Shown here in pieces: positions 50,761-59,218 of a DNA stretch of 64,000 nucleotides; within the stretch, counting starts at the first letter, position 1; the number at the start of each line of letters is the position of its first letter. The notes beneath the pieces are model-generated. The model did no database searches and had not been told where the DNA came from. It was given only the letters and a program-made list of their open reading frames with translations. The DNA is from Sphingomonas oryzagri (lineage in GTDB: Bacteria; Pseudomonadota; Alphaproteobacteria; Sphingomonadales; Sphingomonadaceae). The position numbers and the translations under genes are program-made. The stretch covers positions 2,538,084-2,602,083 of the forward strand of contig NZ_JARYGZ010000001.1 in assembly GCF_029906645.1 (NCBI RefSeq), in the 5' to 3' direction.

Positions 50761-51421
50761 AGACGACCGGCAGACGGCGACCTACATCGTCAAGGGACTC
50801 GGCGAGGAAGGCATGACGGTCGATCATGCCGACAACGGCCGCGACGGCCTCTTCCACGCGACCGACGGCGGCTATGATGCGATCATCCTCGATCGGATGC
50901 TGCCGGGCATGGACGGCATGGCGGTGCTCGGCGCGCTGCGGGCGGGCGGCATCCATACGCCGGTGCTGATGCTTTCGGCACTCGGCGCGGTGGACGATCG
51001 CGTGGCCGGCCTCACCGCCGGATCGGACGACTATCTCACCAAGCCCTTCGCCTTCGCCGAGCTGCTGGCCCGGCTGAAGCTGATGCTCCGGCGCGGCGGA
51101 TCGGGCACGCAGGCGGTGACCAAGCTCGCCTGCGGCGATCTCGACATGGATCTGCTCAGCCGCAAGGTGAAGCGGGGGGCACGCGCCATCGATCTCCAGC
51201 CACGCGAGTTCCGCCTGCTCGAATACCTCCTGCGCCACAAGGAGCAGGTGGTCACCCGCACCATGCTGCTGGAAGGCGTGTGGGACTATCATTTCGATCC
51301 CGGCACCAACGTGATCGACGTCCACGTCAGCCGCCTGCGCCGCAAGATCGACGATGGCGAAGAGGTGCCGTTGATCCACACCGTGCGCGGCGCCGGTTAT
51401 CGCCTCGGGCTGGAGGGCTGA
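50735..51421 (+). CDS. OmpR-family response regulator
   Basis: A 228-residue two-domain regulator. Receiver: Asp53 in AIILDRMLPGMDG, LMLSALGAVDD and YLTKPFAFAEL. The C-terminal winged helix (about 130-225) contains LQPREFRLLEYLLRHKEQVVTRTMLLEGVW and DVHVSRLRRKID. Start ATG 50735 sits directly after AGGA, inside the PDZ gene's 3' end; the frame is open upstream but that part is shadow. Its partner kinase starts 10 bases on. The target genes are unknown. Confidence 0.95.
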   Translation: MAQKILLIEDDRQTATYIVKGLGEEGMTVDHADNGRDGLFHATDGGYDAIILDRMLPGMDGMAVLGALRAGGIHTPVLMLSALGAVDDRVAGLTAGSDDYLTKPFAFAELLARLKLMLRRGGSGTQAVTKLACGDLDMDLLSRKVKRGARAIDLQPREFRLLEYLLRHKEQVVTRTMLLEGVWDYHFDPGTNVIDVHVSRLRRKIDDGEEVPLIHTVRGAGYRLGLEG

Positions 51422-51431
51422 GGCGCGCGCG

Positions 51432-52799
51432 ATGCGCATCCCCGCCTTCCTGCGATCCTCCACCACGCGCTTCTTCGCGTTGGTGTTCGTGTTGCAGCTC
51501 ATCTCGAGCACGGCGCTGCTGCTCTACGTCCGGCACATCATCGCCGACGAGCTGGAGCGCACGTCGCGCACGCTCGTCACCGAACTGCATGACGATCTGG
51601 TGGCGGACTACAAGCAGGAGGGGCTGCCGGGCCTGCGCACCCTGATCTCCGAACGGCTGACCGGCATCCGCGCGCGCGACGCCGCCGTGCTGCTCGACGA
51701 TCCCAACGGCAACCAGCTCGCCGGCAACATCGCCGACTGGCCGCCGCCCATCCCGTTCGACTCCGGCTGGCAGGTCGCGACACTCTATCGGATGGGCCGC
51801 GACAAGCCCGAGCCGATGGGCCTGATCGCCTCCAAGCTGCCCGACGGCACCCACCTGCTCGTCGGCCATGTCATCGAGGGCGATCTGCGCGTCCGGCGGC
51901 TGACCGGCGAGGCGATGGCCGCCGCTTTGCTGCTGGCGGTGCCGCTGGCCTTGCTCGGCGCGATCGTGGCGACGCGGGTAATCACCGGCCGGGTCGAGCG
52001 CATCGCGGAGACGGCGCGGCGCGTCGGCATGGGCGACCTGTCGCTGCGCGTGCCGCACGAGGCCGGGATGCGCGACGCGTTCAGCGATCTCGCCGCCTCG
52101 ATCAACCTCATGCTGGGCCGGATCGAGGCGCTGGTCGGCGAGCTGCGCGTGGTGACGGACAGCCTCGCCCACGACCTGCGCTCCCCCCTCACCCGCCTCA
52201 GCGCGACGATCGAGCGGGCGATGCGCGAGACGGACGACGAGGCGGCGCTCGGCGCGCTGGAACGGGTCGGGTTCGAGGCGGAGACGTTGCTCGGCATGCT
52301 CTCCACCGCGCTCCAGATCAGCCGCGCCGAGGCCGGCATCGGGCGCGACCGCTTCGTCGATACCGACCTCGGCCAGATGATCGAGGATCTGGCCGAGGTC
52401 TACGGCCCGCTCGCCGAGGAACGCGGCTTCACCCTCTCGGCCGAAGGGGGGGGCCGCGCCGTGGTGCATCGCGAGCTGGTCGGCCAGGCGCTCGCCAACC
52501 TCGTCGACAACGCGATGAAATACGGGCGGCCGGACGGGACGATCCGGCTCTCGGTGCATCGTGCGGACGATCTGGTGACGCTGGCGGTGGACGATGACGG
52601 CCCCGGCATCGCCGAGGATCGCCGCGCCGAGGCGCTGCGCCGCTTCGGCCGCCTCGACCCCGCCCGCAGCGCCGGCGGCGCCGGGCTGGGCCTCGCGCTG
52701 GCGGCAGCGGTGGCACGCCTCCACGGCGGCGCGATCACGCTGGGCGACAATGCGCCGGGGCTGTCGGTACGGCTCGAGCTGCCGGTGGCGGGGGATTAG
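51432..52799 (+). CDS. Membrane sensor histidine kinase
   Basis: A 455-residue inner-membrane kinase. Two membrane helices (about residues 11-33 and 160-182) enclose a periplasmic domain of about 125 residues. HAMP (about 183-235, ARRVGMGDLSLRVPHEAGM), HisKA with SLAHDLRSPLTRLSATIE, HATPase with NLVDNAMKYGRPDG, DDGPGIAEDRR and GGAGLGLALAAAV. It closes the PDZ-response regulator-kinase operon. The periplasmic part has no recognised ligand domain. The family's pairing pattern resembles CusS/CzcS-type kinases, but no metal motif is visible. Confidence 0.93.
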   Translation: MRIPAFLRSSTTRFFALVFVLQLISSTALLLYVRHIIADELERTSRTLVTELHDDLVADYKQEGLPGLRTLISERLTGIRARDAAVLLDDPNGNQLAGNIADWPPPIPFDSGWQVATLYRMGRDKPEPMGLIASKLPDGTHLLVGHVIEGDLRVRRLTGEAMAAALLLAVPLALLGAIVATRVITGRVERIAETARRVGMGDLSLRVPHEAGMRDAFSDLAASINLMLGRIEALVGELRVVTDSLAHDLRSPLTRLSATIERAMRETDDEAALGALERVGFEAETLLGMLSTALQISRAEAGIGRDRFVDTDLGQMIEDLAEVYGPLAEERGFTLSAEGGGRAVVHRELVGQALANLVDNAMKYGRPDGTIRLSVHRADDLVTLAVDDDGPGIAEDRRAEALRRFGRLDPARSAGGAGLGLALAAAVARLHGGAITLGDNAPGLSVRLELPVAGD

Positions 52800-52855
52800 C
52801 AGCGGAGACTGCTGACGTCATCGCAAGGTGCAGAACGCGGCTATTGGCCCCGGAT

Positions 52856-52930
52856 CGTCATCGCGAGCCGCGAAGCGGCGTGGCGATCCACTGCGACGGG
52901 TAGATTGCTTCGCTACGTTCGCAATGACGG
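52856..52930. repeat. Inverted repeat of the CGTCATCGCGAG...CGCAATGACG type
   Basis: CGTCATCGCGAGCCGCGAAGC at the left pairs imperfectly with TTGCTTCGCTACGTTCGCAA and TGACG at the right. It lies 57 bases after the kinase stop. Such elements are common between sphingomonad genes, from general knowledge. Confidence 0.6.
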
Positions 52931-52940
52931 GAAGTGGTGG

Positions 52941-53288
52941 TTAGCTGCCATCAGAATTTTTGCAGGGCCGACTTCGACGAGGCCGGTTTAGTAATTTCGG
53001 CGGCTTACCAGCGTAGTGATACAACGCACGCGCGACATGGCCAAGCCGGAGGATACGTCCTCTCGCGGCCATTGCGCGCCCCACTCGAATAGCTTGATCT
53101 TTCGGATAGTCGGACGGAATTTCAACTATATAGCCGATATATCCAAAATTCCGGCGTCGATCATGTGGCGAGAGCACTAGGCCACCTTGCAGGCAACGGC
53201 GCTTACGCAACCACAGACGATCCTTTCGGCCAGCGAGAATAAACTTTGGCATCGGCTGTCGATATGCCCCATCCTCCAATGTCCGCAA
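52941..53288 (-). CDS. Hypothetical protein of atypical composition
   Basis: A 115-residue ORF in the otherwise repeat-filled 52800-53558 gap. It is basic, with a motif-like GYIGYIVEIPSDYPKDQ and ARALYHYAGKPPKLLNRPRR. Codons are far less GC3-biased than in every neighbour (for example AAA, TAT, TTT, ATA), which suggests foreign origin or chance openness. ATG 53288 or 53252 (MPKFILAG) are possible starts. No family is recognised. It could be a non-coding stretch. Confidence 0.35.
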   Translation of the reverse strand: MRTLEDGAYRQPMPKFILAGRKDRLWLRKRRCLQGGLVLSPHDRRRNFGYIGYIVEIPSDYPKDQAIRVGRAMAARGRILRLGHVARALYHYAGKPPKLLNRPRRSRPCKNSDGS

Positions 53289-53309
53289 GTGGGGCGGTAG
53301 CTACCACAC

Positions 53310-53400
53310 CGTCGCCCCTGCGCAGGCAGGGGCCTATCTCCCCACCGTTCTACACGACCGACAGCTCGGGTGATGGCCTCTTGCCTGCGCAGGAGCGACG
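53310..53400. repeat. Inverted repeat of the CGTCGCCCCTGCGCAGG type
   Basis: CGTCGCCCCTGCGCAGG (53310-53326) matches the reverse complement of CCTGCGCAGGAGCGACG (53384-53400) with one mismatch in 17. Together with 52856-52930 it flanks the odd ORF. The remaining gap to 53558 has no gene. Confidence 0.65.
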
Positions 53401-53558
53401 CGTGCCGGCGCGATAGCCCCCTTCCAATGTAGGATTTCGTCTGACACGCTGGCGGGACTCGGGCCTCACCCGACCCCGCTCTGTCTCATCGTCGAAACCG
53501 CCTCACACGTGCAGCTTTTGTCGCTTTTCGCGAAATTTCCGCCCGATCCAGCCCGTTT

Positions 53559-56500
53559 TCACTCCGCCGCCGCTTCCACGCGGCCGGTGCGCTGGAGCTT
53601 GCCCCAGCCCACCCACGGGCCGGACAAAGCCGCCGACACCGCGCGCAGCACCACCGAATACATCAGCTGCCGGTAAACGAAGCGCTGCGCCAGCAGCAGG
53701 AACGCCGGGAAACGCTGGCGGCGCGGCTCCAGCCGGTACGCGATCCAGCCGCACAGCAGATCGATGAAGGTGAACGCCACCCAGTAGATCCCCATGCGGA
53801 TCACGTCGGTGTGGGTCTGCGCCCAGCCATGCTGGTGGACGCGGATGATCGTGCCGATGATGCTGATCACCAGCGCGAGATCGATGATCGGCGAGATCAC
53901 CGCGAAGGCGATCTGGAACAGCCAGGCCTGCGGGATACCCACGAAGGCCAGACCGGCGGGCTTGCGCTCACGGAGGATCGCGCCGTGCTTCCACAGGCAT
54001 TGCAGCGTGCCGAACGCCCAGCGGAAGCGCTGCTTGGAGAGCGCACGGAAGGTCTCGGGCGCCTCGGTCCACGCCACCGCCTCGACATCGTAGGCGACAT
54101 CCCAGCCGGCGCGCTGGATGGCGATGGTGAGATCCTGGTCCTCGGCCAAAGTATCGACCGGATAGCCGCCCACCGCATCGAGCGCCGCGCGCCGCCACGC
54201 GCCGACCGCACCCGGCACCACGGTGATCGCATCGAAGCGGGTGAGCGCGCGCCGCTCGAGATTCTGCGCGGTCACATATTCCACGCTCTGCCAGCGGGTG
54301 ACGAGGTTGACCCGGTTGCCGACCTTGGCGTTGCCCGCCACAGCACCGGTCCGCTCGTCGATGAACCAGCGGGCGAGCTTGGCGATCGTGCCCTTCTCGA
54401 ACTGGGTGTCGGCATCGAGCGCGACGATCACCTCGGCGTCGGACAGTTCGAGGCCGCGGTTGAGCGCCACCGCCTTGCCGCCATTCTCCAGCGTCAGCAG
54501 CCGCACGCGCGGCTCGTCGGCGAAGGCGGTGCGAACGATGTCACTGGTGCCGTCGGTCGATCCGTCGTCGATGACGATCACCTCGACCGTCACCTCCTCG
54601 CTCGCCAGCACGCGACGGATCGATCCTTCGATCACCGTCGCCTCGTTGAAGGCGGGGATCAGGACGGAGACGAAGCGTTCCGGATCGATCGCGGGCGGCG
54701 GTTCCTTGCGATCCTCGCGCGCCGACATCGTCGCCAGCGCCGCCATCAGCAACGCGCGCATGATGCCGAGCGTGATCGCCACGAAGAACAGCCACTTGAG
54801 CAGGCCGAGCAGGCCGGCGAGGAAGAGGAACATGCCGACGTCGGCGCGTACCTCCATCAGGTCGCGGCCCGCGATCGGCGGCATCACCTGATCGCGGGTG
54901 AGGCCGATCAGCTGCGAGACGGTGACGAACTTGTAGCCGTGCGCCTTCAGCGTCTCGATCACCTGCGGCAAGGCCTCCAGCGTCTGCTGCCGGTTGCCGC
55001 CGGCATCGTGCATCAGGATGATGTTACCGGAGAATTTGTCGTTGCTGGCCGCCACGCCCTTGAACGTGTTGCGCAGGATCGTGTCGACGCCCGGCTCCTG
55101 CCAGTCCTCCGAATCGACGTGGAGACCGACATTGACGTAGCCGTCGTCCTGCGCGCGCAGCGCCGGCAGCAGTTCGTCGTCGGTGGTCGGCTCGGCGTCG
55201 CCGAAATAGGGCAGGCGCAGCAGCCGGGTGCCGCGCCCGGTATAGGCCTCGATCAGCCGCTGGGTGGCGTTGAGCTCGATCGAGGTGCCGCGCTTCTGCA
55301 GCAGCGCCATGTTGGGATGGGTGTAGCTGTGGTTGCCGATCTCATGCCCTTCCGCGATCTCGCGGTTGAGCAGCCCCGGATGGGCGACGGCATTTTCGCC
55401 GATCACGAAGAAGGTCGCCGGCACGCCTTCGCGCTTCAGGATGTCGAGCACGCGCGGCGTCCAGTAGCCGTCCGGCCCGTCGTCGAAGGTCAGCGCCAGA
55501 TAGCCCGGCTTGTAGCCCGTTTTGGTCACCACATAGGGTGTCGGGAGGCTCTTGTACGTTTCGTTGCGGATCAGGCCGCGGTGGTCGGTCTCGATCGTAC
55601 GCGTGCCGGTGGTCGGCGTGTCGGTGATCCGCAGCACCTCGCCATTGCCCTCGACATCGACGTCGCCGACCGAGCGAAGCGTCGAAAGATCGGGCGGAAA
55701 CTTGCTGTCCTGAAACGCCTTGAGCGCATCCCATATGCCCGGATCCTCATAGCCCAGGCGCCACAGCGCGACGGCGGACACGCCCACCGCGTCGGCCGCC
55801 TTCAACTGGTTCCAGCCGCTCGCCGCATCGAGCATCCAGACGGTGCGCGGATTGCCGTTGTCGTCGGTATAATCGTAAGTGGAGTTGCCGCTGACTGGAT
55901 CGAAGCGGATCTGCGCGTCGCTGTCGTGCGCGTTGAGCCACGCTTCCTCGACCGAGGCATTGTCGGCAGCGCCCGACTTCGGCCAGTCATAGGCATAGTT
56001 GCCGATCGCGATGATCGTCTTGGCCGGGCCGATCTGCGCGGTGGCCGCGCGCATCTGCTGGACGAACCAGGCCTGGCTGGCGATCGGGCCGGGGCCGCTC
56101 GAATTTTCGTGCTCGTCATAGTCCATGACGAACAGGCGATCGGCGAAGTGGGCGTAGGCCTTGAGGTTCCAGGCGTTGTCGCCGACCGGAACCGTCAGCG
56201 TGACGAGCATGTTGCGCGGGCCGAACCGCTGCTTGGCCTCGGCGATCAGGCGCAGATAGTCGCGCTGCGAGGTGTCGGGCACCTCCTCGAAATCGAAGAC
56301 CATGCCGTCGGCATGTTTGGCGGTGAGCGTCGCATCCAGCTTGTCGAGGAAGGCCTTGCGCGCCTTGGGGTCGCGCAGCAGCGCGGCGGTGCCGGCGCTG
56401 TCCCACTGCCCGTTCTGCGCGTTCTGGATCATCGGCAGGATCTTCGGCCGGCTGCTGCCCATGCGCAGCACCGCATCCAGCACGCGATCCCTGGTGACGA

Positions 56501-56897
56501 CGAAATCGTGGTTCTTTCCGGTGACGAAGATCAGGTCGGGCACCAGCCAGTCGATCTGGCCGATATGACGGACCAGCGACGCTTTCGACGCATCATCCCA
56601 CGGTACGTAGAAGCCGATCACCTGCTGGTGGACGCTCTCGGCCGCCTTGGTGCTGCCCGGCAACCAGCCGCCCAGGGTGCGCTTGAGCACGCGGCCGACA
56701 TGCGCGATCTGCGCGGGAATGGGGCGCGGCTGCGGATGCTCGATCCCGATGTCGAGCGCATTGGGCGTCGGCACATCGACGATCGTGAAGGCGAACACAC
56801 ACGCCGCCGCGACCAGCGCGACGAGCAGCGCGGCGAGAGTGCGAATCGACCAGCGCTTCCGCCGGCCGCTGGGATCGTAGAAAACCGGCGCCTTCAT
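53559..56897 (-). CDS. Three-domain polysaccharide enzyme: GH18-like, NodB deacetylase and GT2 synthase
   Basis: An 1112-residue inner-membrane protein. Residues 20-42 are an anchor helix. A GH18-like domain (about 90-400) has DGMVFDFEE (Glu204 in the DGxxxDxE motif). A NodB polysaccharide-deacetylase domain (about 455-655) has LALTFDDGPDGYW (Asp472/473) and EIGNHSYTHPN. A helix pair leads to a processive GT2 domain (about 745-1010) with SVLIPAFNEA, LDADTQF (Asp828), LAEDQDLTI and QRFRW, then three or four membrane helices. It looks like PgaB and PgaC in one chain, so a role in making and trimming an amino-sugar polysaccharide is likely. No pgaA-type porin gene adjoins it. Confidence 0.92.
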   Translation of the reverse strand: MKAPVFYDPSGRRKRWSIRTLAALLVALVAAACVFAFTIVDVPTPNALDIGIEHPQPRPIPAQIAHVGRVLKRTLGGWLPGSTKAAESVHQQVIGFYVPWDDASKASLVRHIGQIDWLVPDLIFVTGKNHDFVVTRDRVLDAVLRMGSSRPKILPMIQNAQNGQWDSAGTAALLRDPKARKAFLDKLDATLTAKHADGMVFDFEEVPDTSQRDYLRLIAEAKQRFGPRNMLVTLTVPVGDNAWNLKAYAHFADRLFVMDYDEHENSSGPGPIASQAWFVQQMRAATAQIGPAKTIIAIGNYAYDWPKSGAADNASVEEAWLNAHDSDAQIRFDPVSGNSTYDYTDDNGNPRTVWMLDAASGWNQLKAADAVGVSAVALWRLGYEDPGIWDALKAFQDSKFPPDLSTLRSVGDVDVEGNGEVLRITDTPTTGTRTIETDHRGLIRNETYKSLPTPYVVTKTGYKPGYLALTFDDGPDGYWTPRVLDILKREGVPATFFVIGENAVAHPGLLNREIAEGHEIGNHSYTHPNMALLQKRGTSIELNATQRLIEAYTGRGTRLLRLPYFGDAEPTTDDELLPALRAQDDGYVNVGLHVDSEDWQEPGVDTILRNTFKGVAASNDKFSGNIILMHDAGGNRQQTLEALPQVIETLKAHGYKFVTVSQLIGLTRDQVMPPIAGRDLMEVRADVGMFLFLAGLLGLLKWLFFVAITLGIMRALLMAALATMSAREDRKEPPPAIDPERFVSVLIPAFNEATVIEGSIRRVLASEEVTVEVIVIDDGSTDGTSDIVRTAFADEPRVRLLTLENGGKAVALNRGLELSDAEVIVALDADTQFEKGTIAKLARWFIDERTGAVAGNAKVGNRVNLVTRWQSVEYVTAQNLERRALTRFDAITVVPGAVGAWRRAALDAVGGYPVDTLAEDQDLTIAIQRAGWDVAYDVEAVAWTEAPETFRALSKQRFRWAFGTLQCLWKHGAILRERKPAGLAFVGIPQAWLFQIAFAVISPIIDLALVISIIGTIIRVHQHGWAQTHTDVIRMGIYWVAFTFIDLLCGWIAYRLEPRRQRFPAFLLLAQRFVYRQLMYSVVLRAVSAALSGPWVGWGKLQRTGRVEAAAE

Positions 56898-57021
56898 GGT
56901 GTCCCGATAAAACCTGACCGATGGATGCGAAAGCGCATCGCGCTTTGCGTCTACCGTGAATCAGGCTTGTTTCAATGTCGAGACCTTGCCGCAAGGCAAA
57001 GTCCGGCAAGTGCTTCTGGAA

Positions 57022-57065
57022 AACGAAAACGGCGCCCGGCCGGGAGTGGGTAGCCGAGCGCCGTT
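57022..57065 (-). terminator. Rho-independent terminator after the CysQ-like gene (minus strand)
   Basis: On the minus strand AACGGCGC (57065-57058) pairs with GCGCCGTT (57035-57028), followed by TTCGTTTTCC. It lies about 110 bases past the CysQ-like stop, leaving room for a short RNA in 57066-57173. Confidence 0.7.
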
Positions 57066-57173
57066 CCGTCATGCATCGGCGTGACAGGGTCCAGGCCCGC
57101 CGACACACTCCGTCTAGCCCGTACCGGCCCACCGACCGGTGGCGGTGGAATGAACGATCGGTAATAAAGGATT

Positions 57174-57902
57174 TCACGCCGCGCGGGCGAGCGCATCGCG
57201 TAGCCTCGTGGTCCATTCCGGCCGGCTCACCAGCAGATCGGGCATGTAGCTTTCGGGGCGGTTGTAGACGAGCGGCTGGCCGTCCAGCCGGGTCGCGTCC
57301 AGCCCGGCGGCGAGCGCGATCGCCACGGGCGCGGCCGAATCCCATTCATGCTGCCCACCGTCGTGGAGATAGGCGACTGCCTCGCCGCGCAGCACTGCCA
57401 TCGTCTTGGCACCGGCCGACCCCATCGGCTTCGTCGGAATATCGAGGTGCCGGCAGGTCCGCGTCGCGACCTCGGGCGGGCGGGAGCGGCTCACCAGCAC
57501 GCCCGGCGCGCCGTGCAGCGCGGCGAGGCTCGCCGTGTCCGATCGCCAGAGCGTGCTGCGCGCCGGCTCCGCCACGGCACCCACGGACGGAACGCCATCG
57601 ATCGCGAGCGCGACATGCACCGCCCAGTCGTCGCGCCCCTCCGCATATTCGCGCGTGCCGTCGAGCGGATCGATGATCCAAACCCGGCTCTTGCCGAGGC
57701 GCGAACGATCGTCGGCACTCTCTTCGGAGAGAAGGCCGTCGTCGGGCCGTTGATGTCGGATCGCACGCACGAGGAAGGCGTTGGCAGTCTGGTCCCCCGC
57801 CTCGCCCAGCGCCTTGCCTTCGAGAAGGTTGGAGCGCCTCAGGTCGAGGAGCAGACGGCCTGCAAAATCGGCCAGCGCCGCGGCAAGCTCGATGTCGTTC
57901 AC
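57174..57902 (-). CDS. cysQ: CysQ-like 3'(2'),5'-bisphosphate nucleotidase
   Basis: A 242-residue inositol-monophosphatase-family enzyme. Motifs: SEESADD (about 60-66), VWIIDPLDGTREYAEG and QHEWDSAAPVAIALAAG. This set, with DPLDGTREY, matches CysQ proteins that recycle the PAP left by sulfotransferases and PAPS reductase. GTG 57902 gives the family N-terminus; the frame is open to 57998 and would overlap the SH3 gene. It is the second member in the window (the other is at 13293). Confidence 0.85.
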   Translation of the reverse strand: MNDIELAAALADFAGRLLLDLRRSNLLEGKALGEAGDQTANAFLVRAIRHQRPDDGLLSEESADDRSRLGKSRVWIIDPLDGTREYAEGRDDWAVHVALAIDGVPSVGAVAEPARSTLWRSDTASLAALHGAPGVLVSRSRPPEVATRTCRHLDIPTKPMGSAGAKTMAVLRGEAVAYLHDGGQHEWDSAAPVAIALAAGLDATRLDGQPLVYNRPESYMPDLLVSRPEWTTRLRDALARAA

Positions 57903-57969
57903 GCCCGAAAGGTGAGCCTGCGAGGGATGGAAATCAAGCCATCGCCGGGATCGGGCGCCGAGATCAGGG

Positions 57970-58449
57970 CTATTCGATCGTTTCGTCCGGATCGACACCC
58001 CACAGCTTCGCCTCCTCGACGAAGCCGCTCCGCCCGCCGACGTCGATGCGGCACCAGCCGTCCTTGCAGTGCGAAAGCCGCCCGATCACCCCCGGCTCCG
58101 CCCGCCAGCTGACCTTGCTGTTCGCGTCCGCCGTTTCGTGAAGCTCGGCGACGCCATCCTTCACCATTCCGGTGCGCTGGTCCGACAGGAGACTGGTGAT
58201 CATCCAGCCCGACTCGCCATCGGGATCGCGAACCTTGCGCCAGCCGGGATAGACCTCGATCACCTGCACCGGCAGGCCCTGCCGCTGGTACAGCCAGCTC
58301 GCCGGATAATTGCGGCCCGGCCCCGACCGCATCCGCGCCTGCCCGGCGCCGAGCGAGGCCCAATAAGGCGTCTTGCGCTGCTGCGGGGCCGATGCCTGAA
58401 GCGATCCGGCGAGGAGGATGCCTACCCATGCCATCGATAGGATCTTCAT
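57970..58449 (-). CDS. Secreted SH3-domain protein
   Basis: A 159-residue exported protein. The signal peptide is MKILSMAWVGILLAGSLQASA. Two bacterial SH3-like repeats follow: residues about 40-85 (ARMRSGPGRNYPASWLYQRQGLPVQVIEVYPGWRKV) and about 100-150 (AELHETADANSKVSWRAEPGVIGRLSHCKDGWCRIDV). Such domains bind cell-wall peptides or act as adaptors. ATG 58449 is preferred to the GTG at 58467 because the hydrophobic region then starts correctly. It is read toward the CysQ-like gene. Confidence 0.85.
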   Translation of the reverse strand: MKILSMAWVGILLAGSLQASAPQQRKTPYWASLGAGQARMRSGPGRNYPASWLYQRQGLPVQVIEVYPGWRKVRDPDGESGWMITSLLSDQRTGMVKDGVAELHETADANSKVSWRAEPGVIGRLSHCKDGWCRIDVGGRSGFVEEAKLWGVDPDETIE

Positions 58450-58522
58450 CGCCCTGTCCTTCTTCACGCTGCGCCCCTTGCCGACGCTCTAGGCCAGGTG
58501 CGGCGGCGCGGACAAGAAGAGA

Positions 58523-59218
58523 TCAGGCGAGCCGGGCGAGCCAGTCGCGCAGCATCCGCTGCCCCGCCCGTTCGGCATCGCGACCGAGCTTGGCGTGGTC
58601 GGCGCGAATGGCCGCCTCGCTGGTGCCGGCGCCGGTCACGTAATCGGCGTCCTCCGCCAGCCAGCGATCGATGCCGTCGTCGAAAGACCCCATTTCAGGG
58701 TGGCATTGCAGGGCGAGCACCGTGTCGGCGATCGCGAAGGCCTGCGGGAAATGTTCGGTCTCCGCGAGCAGGGTCGCACCTTCGGGCACCGTAAAGCCGT
58801 CGCCATGCCAATGCAGGATGGGCACGCCCGCCAGCGCGGCCAGCGGCGAGGCACGGCCCGCATCGGTGAGGCTGACGGGCGCGAAGCCGACCTCGCGCAC
58901 CGGGCCGGGCTTCACCTCGGCACCGAGTGCTGCGGCGATCAGTTGCGCGCCAAGGCAGACGCCGATCGTCGGCCTGTCCGCCACGATCCGCATCGCGATC
59001 TTCGCCAGTTCGGCGTCGATCCACGGATAGGCGTCGCGTTCGTACACGCCCATCGGCCCGCCGAGCAGAACCAGCAGATCCGGTTCCAGGAAGTCGATGG
59101 CCGTGAAACCGGGGTCGCCCGCATAGACATGATCGATCGCATAGCCGCGATCGAGGAGCGGCGACGCGAAGGCCGCCAGCCCCTCATGCTCGACATGGTG
59201 GACGACGAGCGCGCGCAC
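58523..59218 (-). CDS. Class-I glutamine amidotransferase (GMP-synthase-like)
   Basis: A 231-residue cytoplasmic protein with the Cys-His-Glu triad visible: nucleophile in IGVCLGAQLIAAALG, His and Glu in ALQCHPEMG. It is a stand-alone amidotransferase domain, of the kind that includes YfeJ-like proteins and gamma-glutamyl hydrolases. The partner that would use the ammonia is not apparent; the upstream gene is a flavin enzyme whose stop lies next to this start, so the two may be coupled. Confidence 0.9.
   Translation of the reverse strand: MRALVVHHVEHEGLAAFASPLLDRGYAIDHVYAGDPGFTAIDFLEPDLLVLLGGPMGVYERDAYPWIDAELAKIAMRIVADRPTIGVCLGAQLIAAALGAEVKPGPVREVGFAPVSLTDAGRASPLAALAGVPILHWHGDGFTVPEGATLLAETEHFPQAFAIADTVLALQCHPEMGSFDDGIDRWLAEDADYVTGAGTSEAAIRADHAKLGRDAERAGQRMLRDWLARLA

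Noticed and set aside
52800-53558. Possible CRISPR array or mobile element in the repeat-rich gap
   Set aside because: The repeats are pairs of inverted arms, not regular direct repeats with spacers, and no transposase or integrase frame is present.
53811-57053. A 1080-codon plus-strand frame opposite the GH18-NodB-GT2 gene
   Set aside because: It is an antisense shadow with R/D/H-rich composition and no motif.
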